Position numbers and translations under genes: made by a program. A DNA stretch of 64,000 nucleotides from positions 204,111 to 268,110 of the forward strand of contig JAGWNK010000002.1 in the NCBI GenBank assembly GCA_028871345.1, given 5' to 3'. This document shows positions 8,098-17,653 of this stretch, in pieces (the stretch's first letter is position 1; each line of letters starts with the position of its first letter). The notes under the pieces are model-generated. The model worked only from the letters and a program-made list of their open reading frames with translations, ran no database searches and was not told the origin of the DNA. The stretch comes from Alphaproteobacteria bacterium. Lineage in GTDB: Bacteria > Pseudomonadota > Alphaproteobacteria > Micropepsales > Micropepsaceae.

Positions 8098-8637
8098 ATG
8101 ACAGGCGATGATCCCGTTGCCCGCGTCAACGCACGCGCGCGAGCGCTGAAATGGGTGACGCGCGCCGACTCCGCCCTCTCCTTCAGGGAGCCGCAGCTTG
8201 TCCGCTTTTGCGCACATTGGCGAAGCGTGGCAGGCGCGGACCGCCTGCCCGCGCGCGGCCGGTTCACGGCACGGCTGCTCAAGCCCTATCTGCGCAATCT
8301 CGCCGTGCTGGAAATTACACCACAGGCGGCGCGGCGGTTTATCCACCGCAATGTGGGCACGGCGATCACCGAACGGTTTGGAGAGCTGACCGGACGTGCG
8401 TTCGAGGACTTTCTGTCTCCGGAGATTGCCTCACGCACGACGGAATTCCTGGCCGCTTCCGTCGAAGCCCGCGCGCCTATACGCGTCGTTACGCAATTCT
8501 GGCAGAGGGAGCACCTCCTGGCGGAAATCTTTGCCGGCCCCCTCGCCGATGACGGAATCATTCCCGACCGGTTGCTCTTGGTCAGCTATTTTTCCGGCAT
8601 TACCAACGATACGCTGCGCGGCGATCTGGGGCATTGA
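8098..8637 (+). CDS. PAS_5-type PAS domain protein
   Basis: The 179-residue soluble protein fits the alphaproteobacterial PAS_5 family: a segment QLVRFCAHWRSVAGADRLPARGRF followed by LLKPYLRNLAVLEI matches the family pattern of W-x-LR-G-x-LPxR and a hydrophobic run, then RFIHRNVGTAITERFGELTGRAFEDFL, corresponding to the FxFRxxGTxLxxxxGxDLTGxxL block. The C-terminal half (VVTQFWQREHLLAEIFAGPLADDG) resembles the substitution of a cofactor-free PAS core. These proteins are stand-alone sensors or adaptors without known ligand. Start ATG at 8098 has AAGGA upstream. It is separate from the ABC operon, transcribed divergently; no functional link to that operon is shown. Confidence 0.72.
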   Translation: MTGDDPVARVNARARALKWVTRADSALSFREPQLVRFCAHWRSVAGADRLPARGRFTARLLKPYLRNLAVLEITPQAARRFIHRNVGTAITERFGELTGRAFEDFLSPEIASRTTEFLAASVEARAPIRVVTQFWQREHLLAEIFAGPLADDGIIPDRLLLVSYFSGITNDTLRGDLGH

Positions 8638-8714
8638 AGGCCACAGTGCGCAACGAAAATGATAAGTGCCGTTGGAGGCCAGCCGCCGGGCTTCCGACAA
8701 TCGCGCTATCGGCA

Positions 8715-11700
8715 TCAGCCCCCTGCCGGATGATCGCCGGCCTTTTGAAGCCCGGCGTGCAGGGTGCCGAGTTCCTGCCGCCTTAGCTGATGCCACATCT
8801 TCAGCTTCGCCGCGAGGAGCCTAGACAGCTGCGCGTAGCCGGACCGCATGTCTGCACTGGGATCAGCATCGGCGCCGTCAACTGCCTGCCCCAACTTGTG
8901 CAGGTCCGCCTCGAGCCCCTTTAACGACCCGGGCGGCAACGTCCCGAACGGAGGATCGATGCGGACGTCCGGGCCGGCCGGCAGGCCCGTCAAGCGGGAG
9001 ATCGCCGCCACAAGCTTGTCGATCTGGGGCCGGGATTTCACCTCCTGCACTCGGCGCTTGGCCAGCGTCCCGAGCAAGTCCGAGGCTTCTGCGAGCGCCT
9101 GCGTGCATTTCGCCGTCGCATCCTGGACCTCCATGGCCAGCATGAACTCACGCTTGTACGCGTCGGGCGGCAGTTTCACGCGCGGATCGGGCTTGACCGT
9201 CAGGGGTTGGCGCATGCTGCGCCCGTCCACGCCCAGTTCGACCGTGTAGCTGCCGGGCATCGCCCAGACGCCACCGACACTCAGCGGATTGGCCGGATCG
9301 GACGGTCCCGGATAATGGAGATTCCAGACGAAGCGATGCATGCCAGGTGCCGTCGACAGCACGGCGTGCTTCTTCGCCCATTCGGGGGCAAATCCCAGCG
9401 TTGCCGGGTCCGGCGCGGAAATCTTGTCGGCGCTCGAGAAGCTGCCCGCCTTGCGGTTGCGCGCATCGATGATGGTCAGCGTTACCGGGCCCTTGGTGCC
9501 GACCGGCAGCAGATAATCGATATAGGCGCCGTTTGCCGGATTGGCCGCCGTCGGTTCGTCCTTCGGCATGGGCGTGCCGGTGAAGCCGGCCGGTCGTAGA
9601 CGGATAGCCTGCGCCGGCTTGAAGAGGAACGGCCCTGCCTGCGCCACGGCGGTTTGGCGCAGCGCCGTCACGTCGTCCATGATCCAGAAACCGCGCCCGT
9701 GTGTGGCGATCACGAGATCGTCGCCGTGCACGTCGATATCGCGCACCGACGTCATCGGCAGGTTCTGCTGCAGCGATTGCCAGTGCCCGCCGTCATCGAA
9801 AGACACGAAGATGCCGCGTTCCGTGCCGGCGTACAGCAGGCCGCGGTGCGCAGGGTCCTCGCGCACGACATTGACAAAGCCGTTTTCCGGAATTCCCTGA
9901 ACGATGGCCGCCCAATGCCGCCCGCCGTCCGCGGTCCGGTAGATGTATGGTTTGTCGTCGTCGAGCCGGTGCCGGTCCACGGCGAGGTAGGCCGTGTCGG
10001 CTGCGAAATGCGAAGGTTCGATGCCGGCGACCTTCGCCCAGGGCGTGAGCGCCGGCGACGCGTTGATCCAGTGCGCGCCGGCATCGATGGTGCGCCAGAC
10101 GAGCCCGTCATCGGTGCCGACCCACAAGGACGCTGAATTCAACGGCGACGGCGCAATCGCATAGATCACGCCGCGCCGACCGGTTAAGTGATCGTCGTCC
10201 GCGGCCGTGGGGGCATCGAGATTGGCGGGAATCGCCGTGTCGGTCCGCGTCAGGTCCGGGCTGATGGCAGCCCAGTGGTTGCCGCCGTCGCTGGTGCGAA
10301 ACAGCCTCTGGTTGGCAAAGTACAGAGTCTTCGTGTCCCGTTTCGAAAACACGAGCGGCAATGTCCAGGCGCCACGATATTCGCTCGCTGGATAGGCCAG
10401 CGTGGGATCGACGCTGCGCGTCTGGCCGGTGCGCAGGTCGAGCTTGTCGACCTTGTTGCCATAGACAATGTCCGGATTGTCCGGATCGGGCGCGATCATG
10501 CCGCTCTCGCCGCCCGCCGTGGTCTCGCGGAATTGCTCCATGGTGACGCCGTCGAGCGTCGTGGTGCGGCTCGGCAGGGACACGGCACCGGAATCCTGCT
10601 GGGCGCCATAGATCCAATAGGGAAAGCGATTGTCGGTGCTCACGTGATAGATCTGGGCTGTCGGCTGGTTGTACCAGCTGCTCCAGGTCTTGCCGCCGTT
10701 CAGCGTAATTTGGGTGCCTTGGTCCGATCCCAGGATCATCCGGTCGGGGTTTGCGAGGTCGATCCACATCTGGTGGAAATCATCGCCGGTAGGATCGCCC
10801 TTCAGCGCGATGAAATGCCGGCCTCCGTCGTCGGAGCGCAGGACGATCGTATTCATCACGTAGACCCGGTCCGCATTCTTCGGGTCCGCCGTGATGCCCG
10901 AGAAGTACCAGCCGCGTTTCCAAATGCGCGAATCGCCCGACGCGTGCGTCCAATGCGCGCCGCCATCATCGGATACGTAGAGGCCAGCCTCATCGGGAGG
11001 TCCGTCGGCCAATACGTAGACCCGCGAAGGCTTCGCCGGCGTCAGCGCAATGCCCATGCGGCCCGGATGCGCCGGAAATCCGCCGCCGATCACCTGGCTC
11101 CAGTTCTCACCGCCGTCGTGGGAGACGTAAAGGCCGCTGCCCGGCCCGTTGGACGGCGGATAGACGCTCCAGGGCGGACGGCGCGTCTGCCACAGCGCCG
11201 CATAAACCGTGTTCGCGTCGTCCGGCTTGTACGCCAGGTCGATCGCCCCGGTGTTGTCGTCCTTGAACAGCACTTTCTGCCAATGCGTTCCGCCATCGGC
11301 GGAGCGAAACACGCCGCGCTCGGCGTTCGGGCCATAAGCGTGGCCAAGCGCGGCCACCAACACGATGTCGGGGTTGGCCGGGTCCACCAGAATGCGGCCG
11401 ATCTGGCGGCTGTCGGCAAGGCCGACAAAGCGCCACGTCTTGCCCGCGTCTGTGGACTTGTAGACGCCGTTGCCGTGGGCGATGTCCGAGCGCATGTCTG
11501 CTTCGCCCGTGCCCACATAGATGGTATCGGGCGCGGACGGCGCGACGGCCAACGCTCCGATCGAGCCTTCCGGTTCGCCATCGAAAATCGGATTCCATGT
11601 CCGCCCGGTGTCCCCGGTCGCCCAGACGCCGCCGTCGACGGCCCCGAAATAGAACCGGCGGTCGTTTCCGGGCACGCCGGTGACTGCGAGGACGCGCCCG

Positions 11701-11831
11701 CCGCGGAACGGACCGACCAGCCGCCAGTGCAAGTCCTGGTACCACGACGGATCAACGGCATGCGCGCCAACGCAAGCGCATGCCAGCGAAGCCGCCAAGG
11801 TCAGGGAGGAGAGGAAGCGATGCAATTTCAC
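8715..11831 (-). CDS. Secreted BNR/VPS10-like beta-propeller protein ('glycosyl hydrolase'-type), paralogue A
   Basis: The real start is the GTG at 11831 (product begins (M)KLHRFLSSLTLAASLACACVGAHA, a signal peptide) with GGAAGG upstream; the track start is 68 codons too early. The 1038-residue product has repeated BNR/Asp-box units such as STDAGKTWRF, SADGGTHWQK, SHDGGENWSQ, SDDGGAHWTH and TADGGRHWAA spread over the first 700 residues, forming one or two sortilin-like propellers. A C-terminal region (about residues 760-1038) has a beta domain (VTLTIIDARNRKAGSFSS, MHRFVWNLHYP) and a final helical segment. Such proteins are commonly annotated glycosyl hydrolase, but no catalytic residues can be assigned. 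It is divergently paired, 252 bases apart, with a clear paralogue. Confidence 0.8.
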   Translation of the reverse strand: MKLHRFLSSLTLAASLACACVGAHAVDPSWYQDLHWRLVGPFRGGRVLAVTGVPGNDRRFYFGAVDGGVWATGDTGRTWNPIFDGEPEGSIGALAVAPSAPDTIYVGTGEADMRSDIAHGNGVYKSTDAGKTWRFVGLADSRQIGRILVDPANPDIVLVAALGHAYGPNAERGVFRSADGGTHWQKVLFKDDNTGAIDLAYKPDDANTVYAALWQTRRPPWSVYPPSNGPGSGLYVSHDGGENWSQVIGGGFPAHPGRMGIALTPAKPSRVYVLADGPPDEAGLYVSDDGGAHWTHASGDSRIWKRGWYFSGITADPKNADRVYVMNTIVLRSDDGGRHFIALKGDPTGDDFHQMWIDLANPDRMILGSDQGTQITLNGGKTWSSWYNQPTAQIYHVSTDNRFPYWIYGAQQDSGAVSLPSRTTTLDGVTMEQFRETTAGGESGMIAPDPDNPDIVYGNKVDKLDLRTGQTRSVDPTLAYPASEYRGAWTLPLVFSKRDTKTLYFANQRLFRTSDGGNHWAAISPDLTRTDTAIPANLDAPTAADDDHLTGRRGVIYAIAPSPLNSASLWVGTDDGLVWRTIDAGAHWINASPALTPWAKVAGIEPSHFAADTAYLAVDRHRLDDDKPYIYRTADGGRHWAAIVQGIPENGFVNVVREDPAHRGLLYAGTERGIFVSFDDGGHWQSLQQNLPMTSVRDIDVHGDDLVIATHGRGFWIMDDVTALRQTAVAQAGPFLFKPAQAIRLRPAGFTGTPMPKDEPTAANPANGAYIDYLLPVGTKGPVTLTIIDARNRKAGSFSSADKISAPDPATLGFAPEWAKKHAVLSTAPGMHRFVWNLHYPGPSDPANPLSVGGVWAMPGSYTVELGVDGRSMRQPLTVKPDPRVKLPPDAYKREFMLAMEVQDATAKCTQALAEASDLLGTLAKRRVQEVKSRPQIDKLVAAISRLTGLPAGPDVRIDPPFGTLPPGSLKGLEADLHKLGQAVDGADADPSADMRSGYAQLSRLLAAKLKMWHQLRRQELGTLHAGLQKAGDHPAGG

Positions 11832-12083
11832 GACGACCTTCCGATCTTGCGCCAGCTGAACGCTAAGCGGCCACGGCGGACGAATCCAGACACGTTGACA
11901 AGGCCGCGGGTCCCGGAATCGGCGCAAACTGGTCGTTGATCCCCGCATGGGCGGCTCACGAATTCGTGTGATTATTGTCTGCGAGGAACGCGCTTGATAT
12001 CGAAGGCCGCGTCGATCGGCCCTTGAGGTCGGCATGCCAGGTTCGAGGAACTCGCGTCACACCGCCGGCAGGAAAGGCTCCAC

Positions 12084-15000
12084 GTGAACACCTTTAAGCG
12101 CATAATCCTCGGCTTTTCGACGACTTTGCTGATGGCGGCTCCTCAGGCCGGGGCGCAACTGGCCGGCTCGACGGATCCGGCCTTGTATGCGGGCCTGACG
12201 TGGCGGCTTGTCGGACCGTTCCGCGCGGGCTGGGCCACGACCGTGGCAGGTATTCCGGGAAAGCCGGACACCTATTACTTTGGCGCAGCAGGGGGTGGGG
12301 TCTGGCGCACCGACGACGCCGGCCGGACCTGGCGATCCGTCTTCGACCATGGACCAGCGCCAATCGGCGCGATCGCCGTCGCGCCCTCGGATCCGCACGT
12401 CCTGTACGTTGGCACGGGTCAGGTCGCGCCGCGCTACGACGTCGCCGCGGGCCTGGGCGTCTACAAATCGACGGACGACGGGGCGCACTGGCAGTCCGTC
12501 GGTCTGCAGAATACGCGGTACATCGGCGCCATCCTGATCGATCCGAAGAATCCCAAGTCCGTTCTGGTCGGCGCCCAGGGTCATTTCTTCGGCCCCAGCG
12601 CTGATCGCGGCATCTACCGCACCATCGACGGCGGCAAGAGCTGGGCACATGTTCTGAAACTGGGTGCCTGGACTGGCGTGGCCGATCTCGCGCGAGACCC
12701 GAAGCGGCCCAACATCGTCTTTGCCGCCGCGTGGGAAGCCCGTCAGTATCCGTGGCTGAGCTATTTCACGCCCGTCACCGGGCCCGGGAGCGCGCTCTAC
12801 AAATCCTCCGACGGGGGGGCGACCTGGCACAAGCTCGGCGGCGTCGACTGGCCCAAAGGCGATCTCGGGCGCATCGGCCTTGCCGTCACCCACATCAAGA
12901 AGGGCACGCGCCTCTACGCCGACGTGGTGGCGACGCAAGGCGGCGGTCTCTACCGCTCGGACGACGGCGGGGCGCACTGGATCTTCGTCAACAAGGCGAA
13001 GGCGGTCACCAACTGGTATTTCAGCCGCATCGCTGTGGCGCCCAACGATCCAGACGTGGTCTATACGGTCGGCCAGTCGATCCACCGCTGCGCCGCCGGC
13101 GGCAGGACGTGCACGATCCTCAAGGGATCGCCGGGAGGCGACGACTATCACGCCTTGTGGATCAACCCGCTGCACCCCGATCACCTGATCACGGGCTCCG
13201 ACCAGGGCGCCGTCGTCAGCGTCAATGGCGGCGGAACCTGGAGCAGCTGGTACAATCAGCCCACTGGACAATTCTATCATCTGGCTGCGGACAATCGCTT
13301 TCCCTACTGGATCTATTCCGGCCAGCAGGACAGCGGCACGGTCGGTATCGCCAGCCGCAGCGATTACGGCTCGATCTCGTTCCGCGACTGGCATTCGGTG
13401 GGCGGCGACGAACGCGATTACGATATTCCCGATCCCGCCGATCCGACGATCGTCTACGGCTCGGGACTGGGCGGACACGTCAGCAAGTGGAACGGGGGCA
13501 CGGGCCAGGTCGAGACCGTCACGCCTTATCCCGATAACGACTACGGCAAGCGTCCGACGCTCGTCAAATACCGCTACATGTGGATGACGCCGCTCGAAGC
13601 TTCGCGCACCGGCCCGGCGGCGCTGTATCTCGGCGCACAGGTTCTGTTCCGCTCGACCGATCGCGGCGCGACGTGGCAGGTCATCAGTCCCGACCTCACC
13701 GGCAAGGTGGATGGCGCGAGCAATTGCGCGGGCGACGTCACGCCGGAAGAAGCGAAATCTTGCGGCTTCGGCGTGATCTCGGCCATCGAGCCGTCGCCCC
13801 GCCATGCCGACGAGATCTGGGTCGGCACCGACGACGGTCTCATCCAACTCACACGCGACGGCGGCGCGCATTGGTTGGACGTCACGCCACCCGTCGTTCC
13901 GCTGTGGGCCAAGGTCCGCGCGGTCAGCGTTTCGGCCGTGGAGGACGGCGCGGCCTATGCGGCGATCGACACCCATCGCATCGACCGGTTTCAGCCGCTC
14001 GTCCTGCGCACCCGCGACTACGGCAAGACATGGCAGGAAATCGACACCGGGCTGCCGGCGGATCACTTTGCCAGCGTGGTGCGCGCCGATCCGGTCAGGG
14101 CCGGCTTGCTCTATGCCGGCACCGATGAGGGCGTCTATGTCTCGTTCGACGACGGCGATCATTGGCAAACGCTGCAGCAGAACCTGCCGAATGCCTGGAT
14201 CACCGATCTTCTGGTGCACGGCAACGACCTGATCGCGGCGACCGAAGGACGCGCCATCTGGGTGATGGACGACATCACGCCGCTGCGCCAAGTCACGGCC
14301 GGACTGGCGGCGGAACCGGCCCACCTCTTTACGCCTGCGCCGGCCGTCCGCGTCCACGCGGACAACAACAAGGACACGCCCCTGCCGCCGGAAACGCCGG
14401 TGGGACAGAACCCGCCGGTCGGCGCGGCCCTCGACTATTGGATCGGCGCGCAGGCCAAAGGACCGGTGACGCTCGACGTCCGCGATGCCTCCGGCGCCCT
14501 CATCCGCCATTTCTCGAGCGCCGAACCCGCCGAAAATCCCGACGCGGAACGCTATTTCGAAAAAGGCTGGGTCCGCCCACTGCAAGTCCTTTCGGCGGCA
14601 CCCGGCATGCACCGCTTCGTCTGGGACCTGCGCTATGCACGGCCCCGGGCCGTTTCCTACAGCTACAGCATTGCCGCGGTGTGGGGGCGGGCGACGCCGA
14701 TCACGCCGCAAGGTCCCTTCATCCTTCCCGGCGACTATACCGCGACGCTCACGACCGACGGCCGGACCTACACGGCGCCGCTGCGGGTGACGGAAGACCC
14801 GCGCGTGCAAGCAACACCGGCCGATCTTCGGGCCTCCCTGGCGTTGTCGCAGCGGATCGCTGCGGCGCTGGCAGAAGCCCGGCTCGGCTATGGCGAACAG
14901 CAGGCAATGCGCAAGCAGCTCGACGCGCGGTTCCCGGCAGGAAGATCGCATTCCACGCTTCAGGACCTCGCGGATAAGCTGCGCGAAAAGCCGGCGTCGA

Positions 15001-15275
15001 CCACGCCGACATTCGCGTCGGCCAGCGATCAACTGGCCGGCATCGAGAATGCTCTGGAAGCGGCCGATGCCGCGCCCAGCGAGGCGCAGCGGCAGACGAC
15101 GGAGCGCGCCTTCGCAGCGCTGGCCGACGCCCAGCGGGCCTGGTCCGCCCAGAAGGCCGGATTGCTGGCGCAGTTGAACGCAGCTTTGACCGGGTCCGGG
15201 CAGAAACCGATAACGATTCCGGCGTCGAACGACCTTGAGATCGATGCACCGGATCCCGGCCAGGACCTGCCCTGA
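12084..15275 (+). CDS. Secreted BNR/VPS10-like beta-propeller protein, paralogue B
   Basis: The 1063-residue product starts at a GTG (12084) after GGAAAGG and has a signal peptide (NTFKRIILGFSTTLLMAAPQAGAQ). It shares the full plan of its divergent neighbour: LTWRLVGPFRAG at the N-terminus, Asp-box repeats (STDDGAHWQS, TIDGGKSWAH, SSDGGATWHK, SDDGGAHWIF, TRDGGAHWLD), the shared GSDQGAVVSVNGGGTWSSWYNQPTGQ block type, and the C-terminal MHRFVWDLRYARP beta domain followed by a helical tail. The two genes are therefore duplicates that diverged. A role in binding or degrading extracellular polymers is plausible, but unproven. The trehalase gene follows 102 bases downstream on the same strand and may be cotranscribed. 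Confidence 0.8.
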   Translation: MNTFKRIILGFSTTLLMAAPQAGAQLAGSTDPALYAGLTWRLVGPFRAGWATTVAGIPGKPDTYYFGAAGGGVWRTDDAGRTWRSVFDHGPAPIGAIAVAPSDPHVLYVGTGQVAPRYDVAAGLGVYKSTDDGAHWQSVGLQNTRYIGAILIDPKNPKSVLVGAQGHFFGPSADRGIYRTIDGGKSWAHVLKLGAWTGVADLARDPKRPNIVFAAAWEARQYPWLSYFTPVTGPGSALYKSSDGGATWHKLGGVDWPKGDLGRIGLAVTHIKKGTRLYADVVATQGGGLYRSDDGGAHWIFVNKAKAVTNWYFSRIAVAPNDPDVVYTVGQSIHRCAAGGRTCTILKGSPGGDDYHALWINPLHPDHLITGSDQGAVVSVNGGGTWSSWYNQPTGQFYHLAADNRFPYWIYSGQQDSGTVGIASRSDYGSISFRDWHSVGGDERDYDIPDPADPTIVYGSGLGGHVSKWNGGTGQVETVTPYPDNDYGKRPTLVKYRYMWMTPLEASRTGPAALYLGAQVLFRSTDRGATWQVISPDLTGKVDGASNCAGDVTPEEAKSCGFGVISAIEPSPRHADEIWVGTDDGLIQLTRDGGAHWLDVTPPVVPLWAKVRAVSVSAVEDGAAYAAIDTHRIDRFQPLVLRTRDYGKTWQEIDTGLPADHFASVVRADPVRAGLLYAGTDEGVYVSFDDGDHWQTLQQNLPNAWITDLLVHGNDLIAATEGRAIWVMDDITPLRQVTAGLAAEPAHLFTPAPAVRVHADNNKDTPLPPETPVGQNPPVGAALDYWIGAQAKGPVTLDVRDASGALIRHFSSAEPAENPDAERYFEKGWVRPLQVLSAAPGMHRFVWDLRYARPRAVSYSYSIAAVWGRATPITPQGPFILPGDYTATLTTDGRTYTAPLRVTEDPRVQATPADLRASLALSQRIAAALAEARLGYGEQQAMRKQLDARFPAGRSHSTLQDLADKLREKPASTTPTFASASDQLAGIENALEAADAAPSEAQRQTTERAFAALADAQRAWSAQKAGLLAQLNAALTGSGQKPITIPASNDLEIDAPDPGQDLP

Positions 15276-15377
15276 AAGCGGCACCGGACGGTTCCCCGAT
15301 GCCGCCGCCTGTCAGCAGGCGGACTCTTCCGGTGCATCCGTGGTTCAATCGGGCTGCGAGACAGCCAGGGTGACGGC

Positions 15378-16982
15378 ATGCACGTGATCCGGGGATTGGG
15401 AATTGCAGCCATCGTCGCAACGCTTGCCGCCGGCCAGGATGCACCGGCGTCGGCGTCCTATCCGAAAACGCCGCTCGAACTTTTCGGCGCGCTCTACAAA
15501 GCGGTCGAGAGCGCCCGCGTCTTCGACGACAGCAAGGAATTTGCCGACGCCGTGCCGGACGAGGCTCCGGACAAGATCATGCAGGACTATGACGCCGCTC
15601 GCCCGGCTGGCAGGGCGGCGCTCAACCGTTTCGTCCTGGCGCATTTCACCTTGCCGGAACAGACCCCCGTCGAATCCGTGCCGGCGGGACTTCCACTCGC
15701 CCGCCATATCGATGCGCTGTGGAGCGTGCTGACGCGCCAGCCGGCTCAGCCGCCGCCCTACGCGTCGCTGCTGCCGCTGCCCCATCCGTATGTCGTGCCG
15801 GGCGGCCGCTTCCGCGAGATGTACTACTGGGATTCCTATTTCACCATGCTGGGGTTGATCGAAAGCGGCCGCAACGATCTCGTTCGCGACATGGTCGGCG
15901 ATTTTGCGTCCCTTATCGACCGCTACGGCCACGTACCCAACGGCAACCGGACTTATTATCTCACCCGGTCGCAGCCGCCGTTCTTCTTCGCCATGGTGGC
16001 GTTGACCTCCTCGCGCGATCCGGCGGGCGCGTTCGCGAAATACCTGCCCGAGCTGAAGAAGGAATACGCGTTCTGGATGGCGGGCGCGCCCGGTGCCGCG
16101 CGCGTCGTGCGGCTGCCGGACGGCGCCTTGCTCAACCGGTATTGGGACGGCAGCGACCGGCCCCGCGACGAATCCTACGAGAAGGATGTGGCGCTGGCGC
16201 AAACCGCCGGTCGTCCGCCGTCCCGGCTGTATCGCGACGTTCGGGCGGCAGCCGAATCCGGCTGGGATTTCAGCTCGCGATGGTTCGCCGACGGCAGGAC
16301 CCTCGCCGCCATCGATACGACCGAGATCATCCCGGTCGATCTCAACAGCCTGCTCTACGGCCTGGAGAGCGCCATCAGCCTGGGCTGCAAGCGCAGCCAC
16401 GACGCCTGCGCTTCGGACTTCGCGAACAAGGCTGCCGCCCGCCAGGCCGCCATGAACAAGTATCTGTGGAATGCGAAGGAAGGCGCCTATTTCGACTACA
16501 ACTGGCGCAGGCAGAGCCAGACGCCGCGGCTCAGCGCCGCCACGCTGTATCCGCTGTTCGTGGGTGCCGCGCGCGAGGATCAGGCGCGCGCCGTCGCGCA
16601 AAGCGCCCGCCGTCTTGTCAAACCCGGCGGCCTGGTGACGACGCTCGCCGACACGGGGCAGCAATGGGACGCGCCGAACGGTTGGGCGCCGCTGCAATGG
16701 ATCGCCGTGTCGGGGCTCACCCGCTACCATGAACCACGGCTCAGCGAGGCCATTGCCTGCCGCTGGCTCGTCAACGTGCGTGCCGTCTATCGGCGGACGG
16801 GCCGGCTGGTCGAGAAATACGACGTCGTGCACCTGAACCGCCCGGGCGGCGGCGGGGAATACAAGCTGCAGGACGGCTTCGGCTGGACGAACGGCGTGAC
16901 GCGCGCGTTGCTGGGGCGCTATCCGGCGGACGCGCGCTACACGTCCGTTGCGCAATGCCCGGCAGCAAGCGCTCCGCCGTAG
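15378..16982 (+). CDS. treA: Periplasmic trehalase (GH37)
   Basis: The 534-residue product hydrolyses alpha,alpha-trehalose to two glucose units. Both family signatures are present: PGGRFREMYYWDSYF (signature 1) at about residue 141 and QQWDAPNGWAPLQW (signature 2) at about residue 434. Also present are VPNGNRTYYLTRSQPP, RAAAESGWDFSSRWF (catalytic Asp region) and the C-terminal GGGGEYKLQDGFGWTNG glycine-rich block. A short N-terminal hydrophobic stretch (VIRGLGIAAIVATLAAGQ) suggests export. Length is like bacterial TreA/TreF (about 550). It follows the propeller gene B on the same strand. Confidence 0.92.
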   Translation: MHVIRGLGIAAIVATLAAGQDAPASASYPKTPLELFGALYKAVESARVFDDSKEFADAVPDEAPDKIMQDYDAARPAGRAALNRFVLAHFTLPEQTPVESVPAGLPLARHIDALWSVLTRQPAQPPPYASLLPLPHPYVVPGGRFREMYYWDSYFTMLGLIESGRNDLVRDMVGDFASLIDRYGHVPNGNRTYYLTRSQPPFFFAMVALTSSRDPAGAFAKYLPELKKEYAFWMAGAPGAARVVRLPDGALLNRYWDGSDRPRDESYEKDVALAQTAGRPPSRLYRDVRAAAESGWDFSSRWFADGRTLAAIDTTEIIPVDLNSLLYGLESAISLGCKRSHDACASDFANKAAARQAAMNKYLWNAKEGAYFDYNWRRQSQTPRLSAATLYPLFVGAAREDQARAVAQSARRLVKPGGLVTTLADTGQQWDAPNGWAPLQWIAVSGLTRYHEPRLSEAIACRWLVNVRAVYRRTGRLVEKYDVVHLNRPGGGGEYKLQDGFGWTNGVTRALLGRYPADARYTSVAQCPAASAPP

Positions 16983-16990
16983 ACGGTCAC

Positions 16991-17016
16991 GCCCGGCGGC
17001 GCCGTCAGTGCCGGGC
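16991..17016. terminator. GC-rich hairpin after trehalase gene (possible terminator)
   Basis: GCCCGGC (16991-16997) and GCCGGGC (17010-17016) form a perfect 7-bp stem with a 12-base loop eight bases after the trehalase stop. There is no T-tract after it, so intrinsic termination is doubtful; it may be an RNA-stabilising 3' structure. Confidence 0.35.
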
Positions 17017-17142
17017 TGCGCGCGACATTACCGGCCGGTCGTGGCCATCAAGTGGGCGGGATAGCGCTCGCCCTCGACATCGATGTGGGCCAGAGCCTGC
17101 CGGATCGGCACGCAGCGTGGATTGTTCGCTGGGCACCTGCCG

Positions 17143-17427
17143 CTAACCGATTGTCGCGGAGTCCGAATTTCGGACTCGGCTCTCCGGCATCAGCCGTTTC
17201 TTGGCAAATGCCCGTCCCGAATGGGATTTCAAATATCTCTCAAACGCCAAGGCGGGCATTTTCGCAGGAAAGGCGCAGTACCAAAGAAGTTGCCATGGCT
17301 GGTACTTCGCCGTGTGGGGGGACCTTCCGGCATTGTGATCGGCAAGGCGCTGGCGCAGGTCCTCGCTGGTGCCGGTGTATTCCTCGGCGGGATGGCTCTG
17401 GCTGCGCAGGATATAGACATACCACAT
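17143..17427 (-). CDS. GIY-YIG domain protein (UPF0213-like)
   Basis: The 94-residue product begins at the ATG at 17427 (MWYVYILRSQSHPAEEYTG); the track ORF runs 57 codons upstream through a palindromic repeat and the tRNA and should not be used. The N-terminal YVYILR (GIY position) and EYTG (YIG position), the R in DLRQRLADHN, the HTAKYQPW block and the glutamate in ALAFERYLKS are the standard GIY-YIG nuclease residues; the single-domain form is of unknown biological role. The last residues (ESRVRNSDSATIG) are encoded by a near-perfect palindrome and look like an acquired tail. It lies downstream of tRNA-Leu on the same strand. Confidence 0.82.
   Translation of the reverse strand: MWYVYILRSQSHPAEEYTGTSEDLRQRLADHNAGRSPHTAKYQPWQLLWYCAFPAKMPALAFERYLKSHSGRAFAKKRLMPESRVRNSDSATIG
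17159..17177. repeat. 19-bp near-perfect palindrome in the end of the GIY-YIG gene
   Basis: GAGTCCGAA-T-TTCGGACTC has 9-base arms with a single-base centre. It encodes part of the C-terminal tail of the GIY-YIG protein. It could act as a 3' hairpin, though no T-tract follows on the minus strand. Confidence 0.55.
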
Positions 17428-17513
17428 GCCGCACCCGTTCTGGTTGGGCTCGGGCAAGCTAGCGGATTTGCTTAGGTTTTCCAGCCCCGCTCCGCCAAAT
17501 CGGCTACGCGGGG

Positions 17514-17568
17514 CACGCTTCGCCTTCGGTTTCCCGTGGCTGCGCCACGCGAAGCCGAAGGCGAAGCG

Positions 17569-17570
<2 letters not shown>
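17514..17570. repeat. 57-base REP-like hairpin directly 3' of tRNA-Leu
   Basis: CACGCTTCGCCTTCGG (17514-17529) is perfectly complementary to CCGAAGGCGAAGCGTG (17555-17570), a 16-bp stem. The 25-base interior contains a second hairpin CGTGGC-TGC-GCCACG. The right arm touches the encoded CCA end of the tRNA gene. No T-run follows on the minus strand, so it looks more like a repetitive extragenic palindrome or a processing signal than a simple terminator. Confidence 0.7.

Positions 17571-17653
<83 letters not shown>

Noticed and set aside
7848-8111. 87-aa ORF upstream of the PAS gene
   Set aside because: No ribosome-binding site or family resemblance; composition unlike neighbouring proteins.
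10188-11939. 583-aa plus-strand ORF inside propeller gene A
   Set aside because: Antisense shadow of a well-supported gene; no family resemblance.
12057-15284. 1075-aa minus-strand ORF opposite propeller gene B
   Set aside because: Shadow frame; the plus strand carries a signal peptide, Asp-box repeats and a paralogue on the other side.
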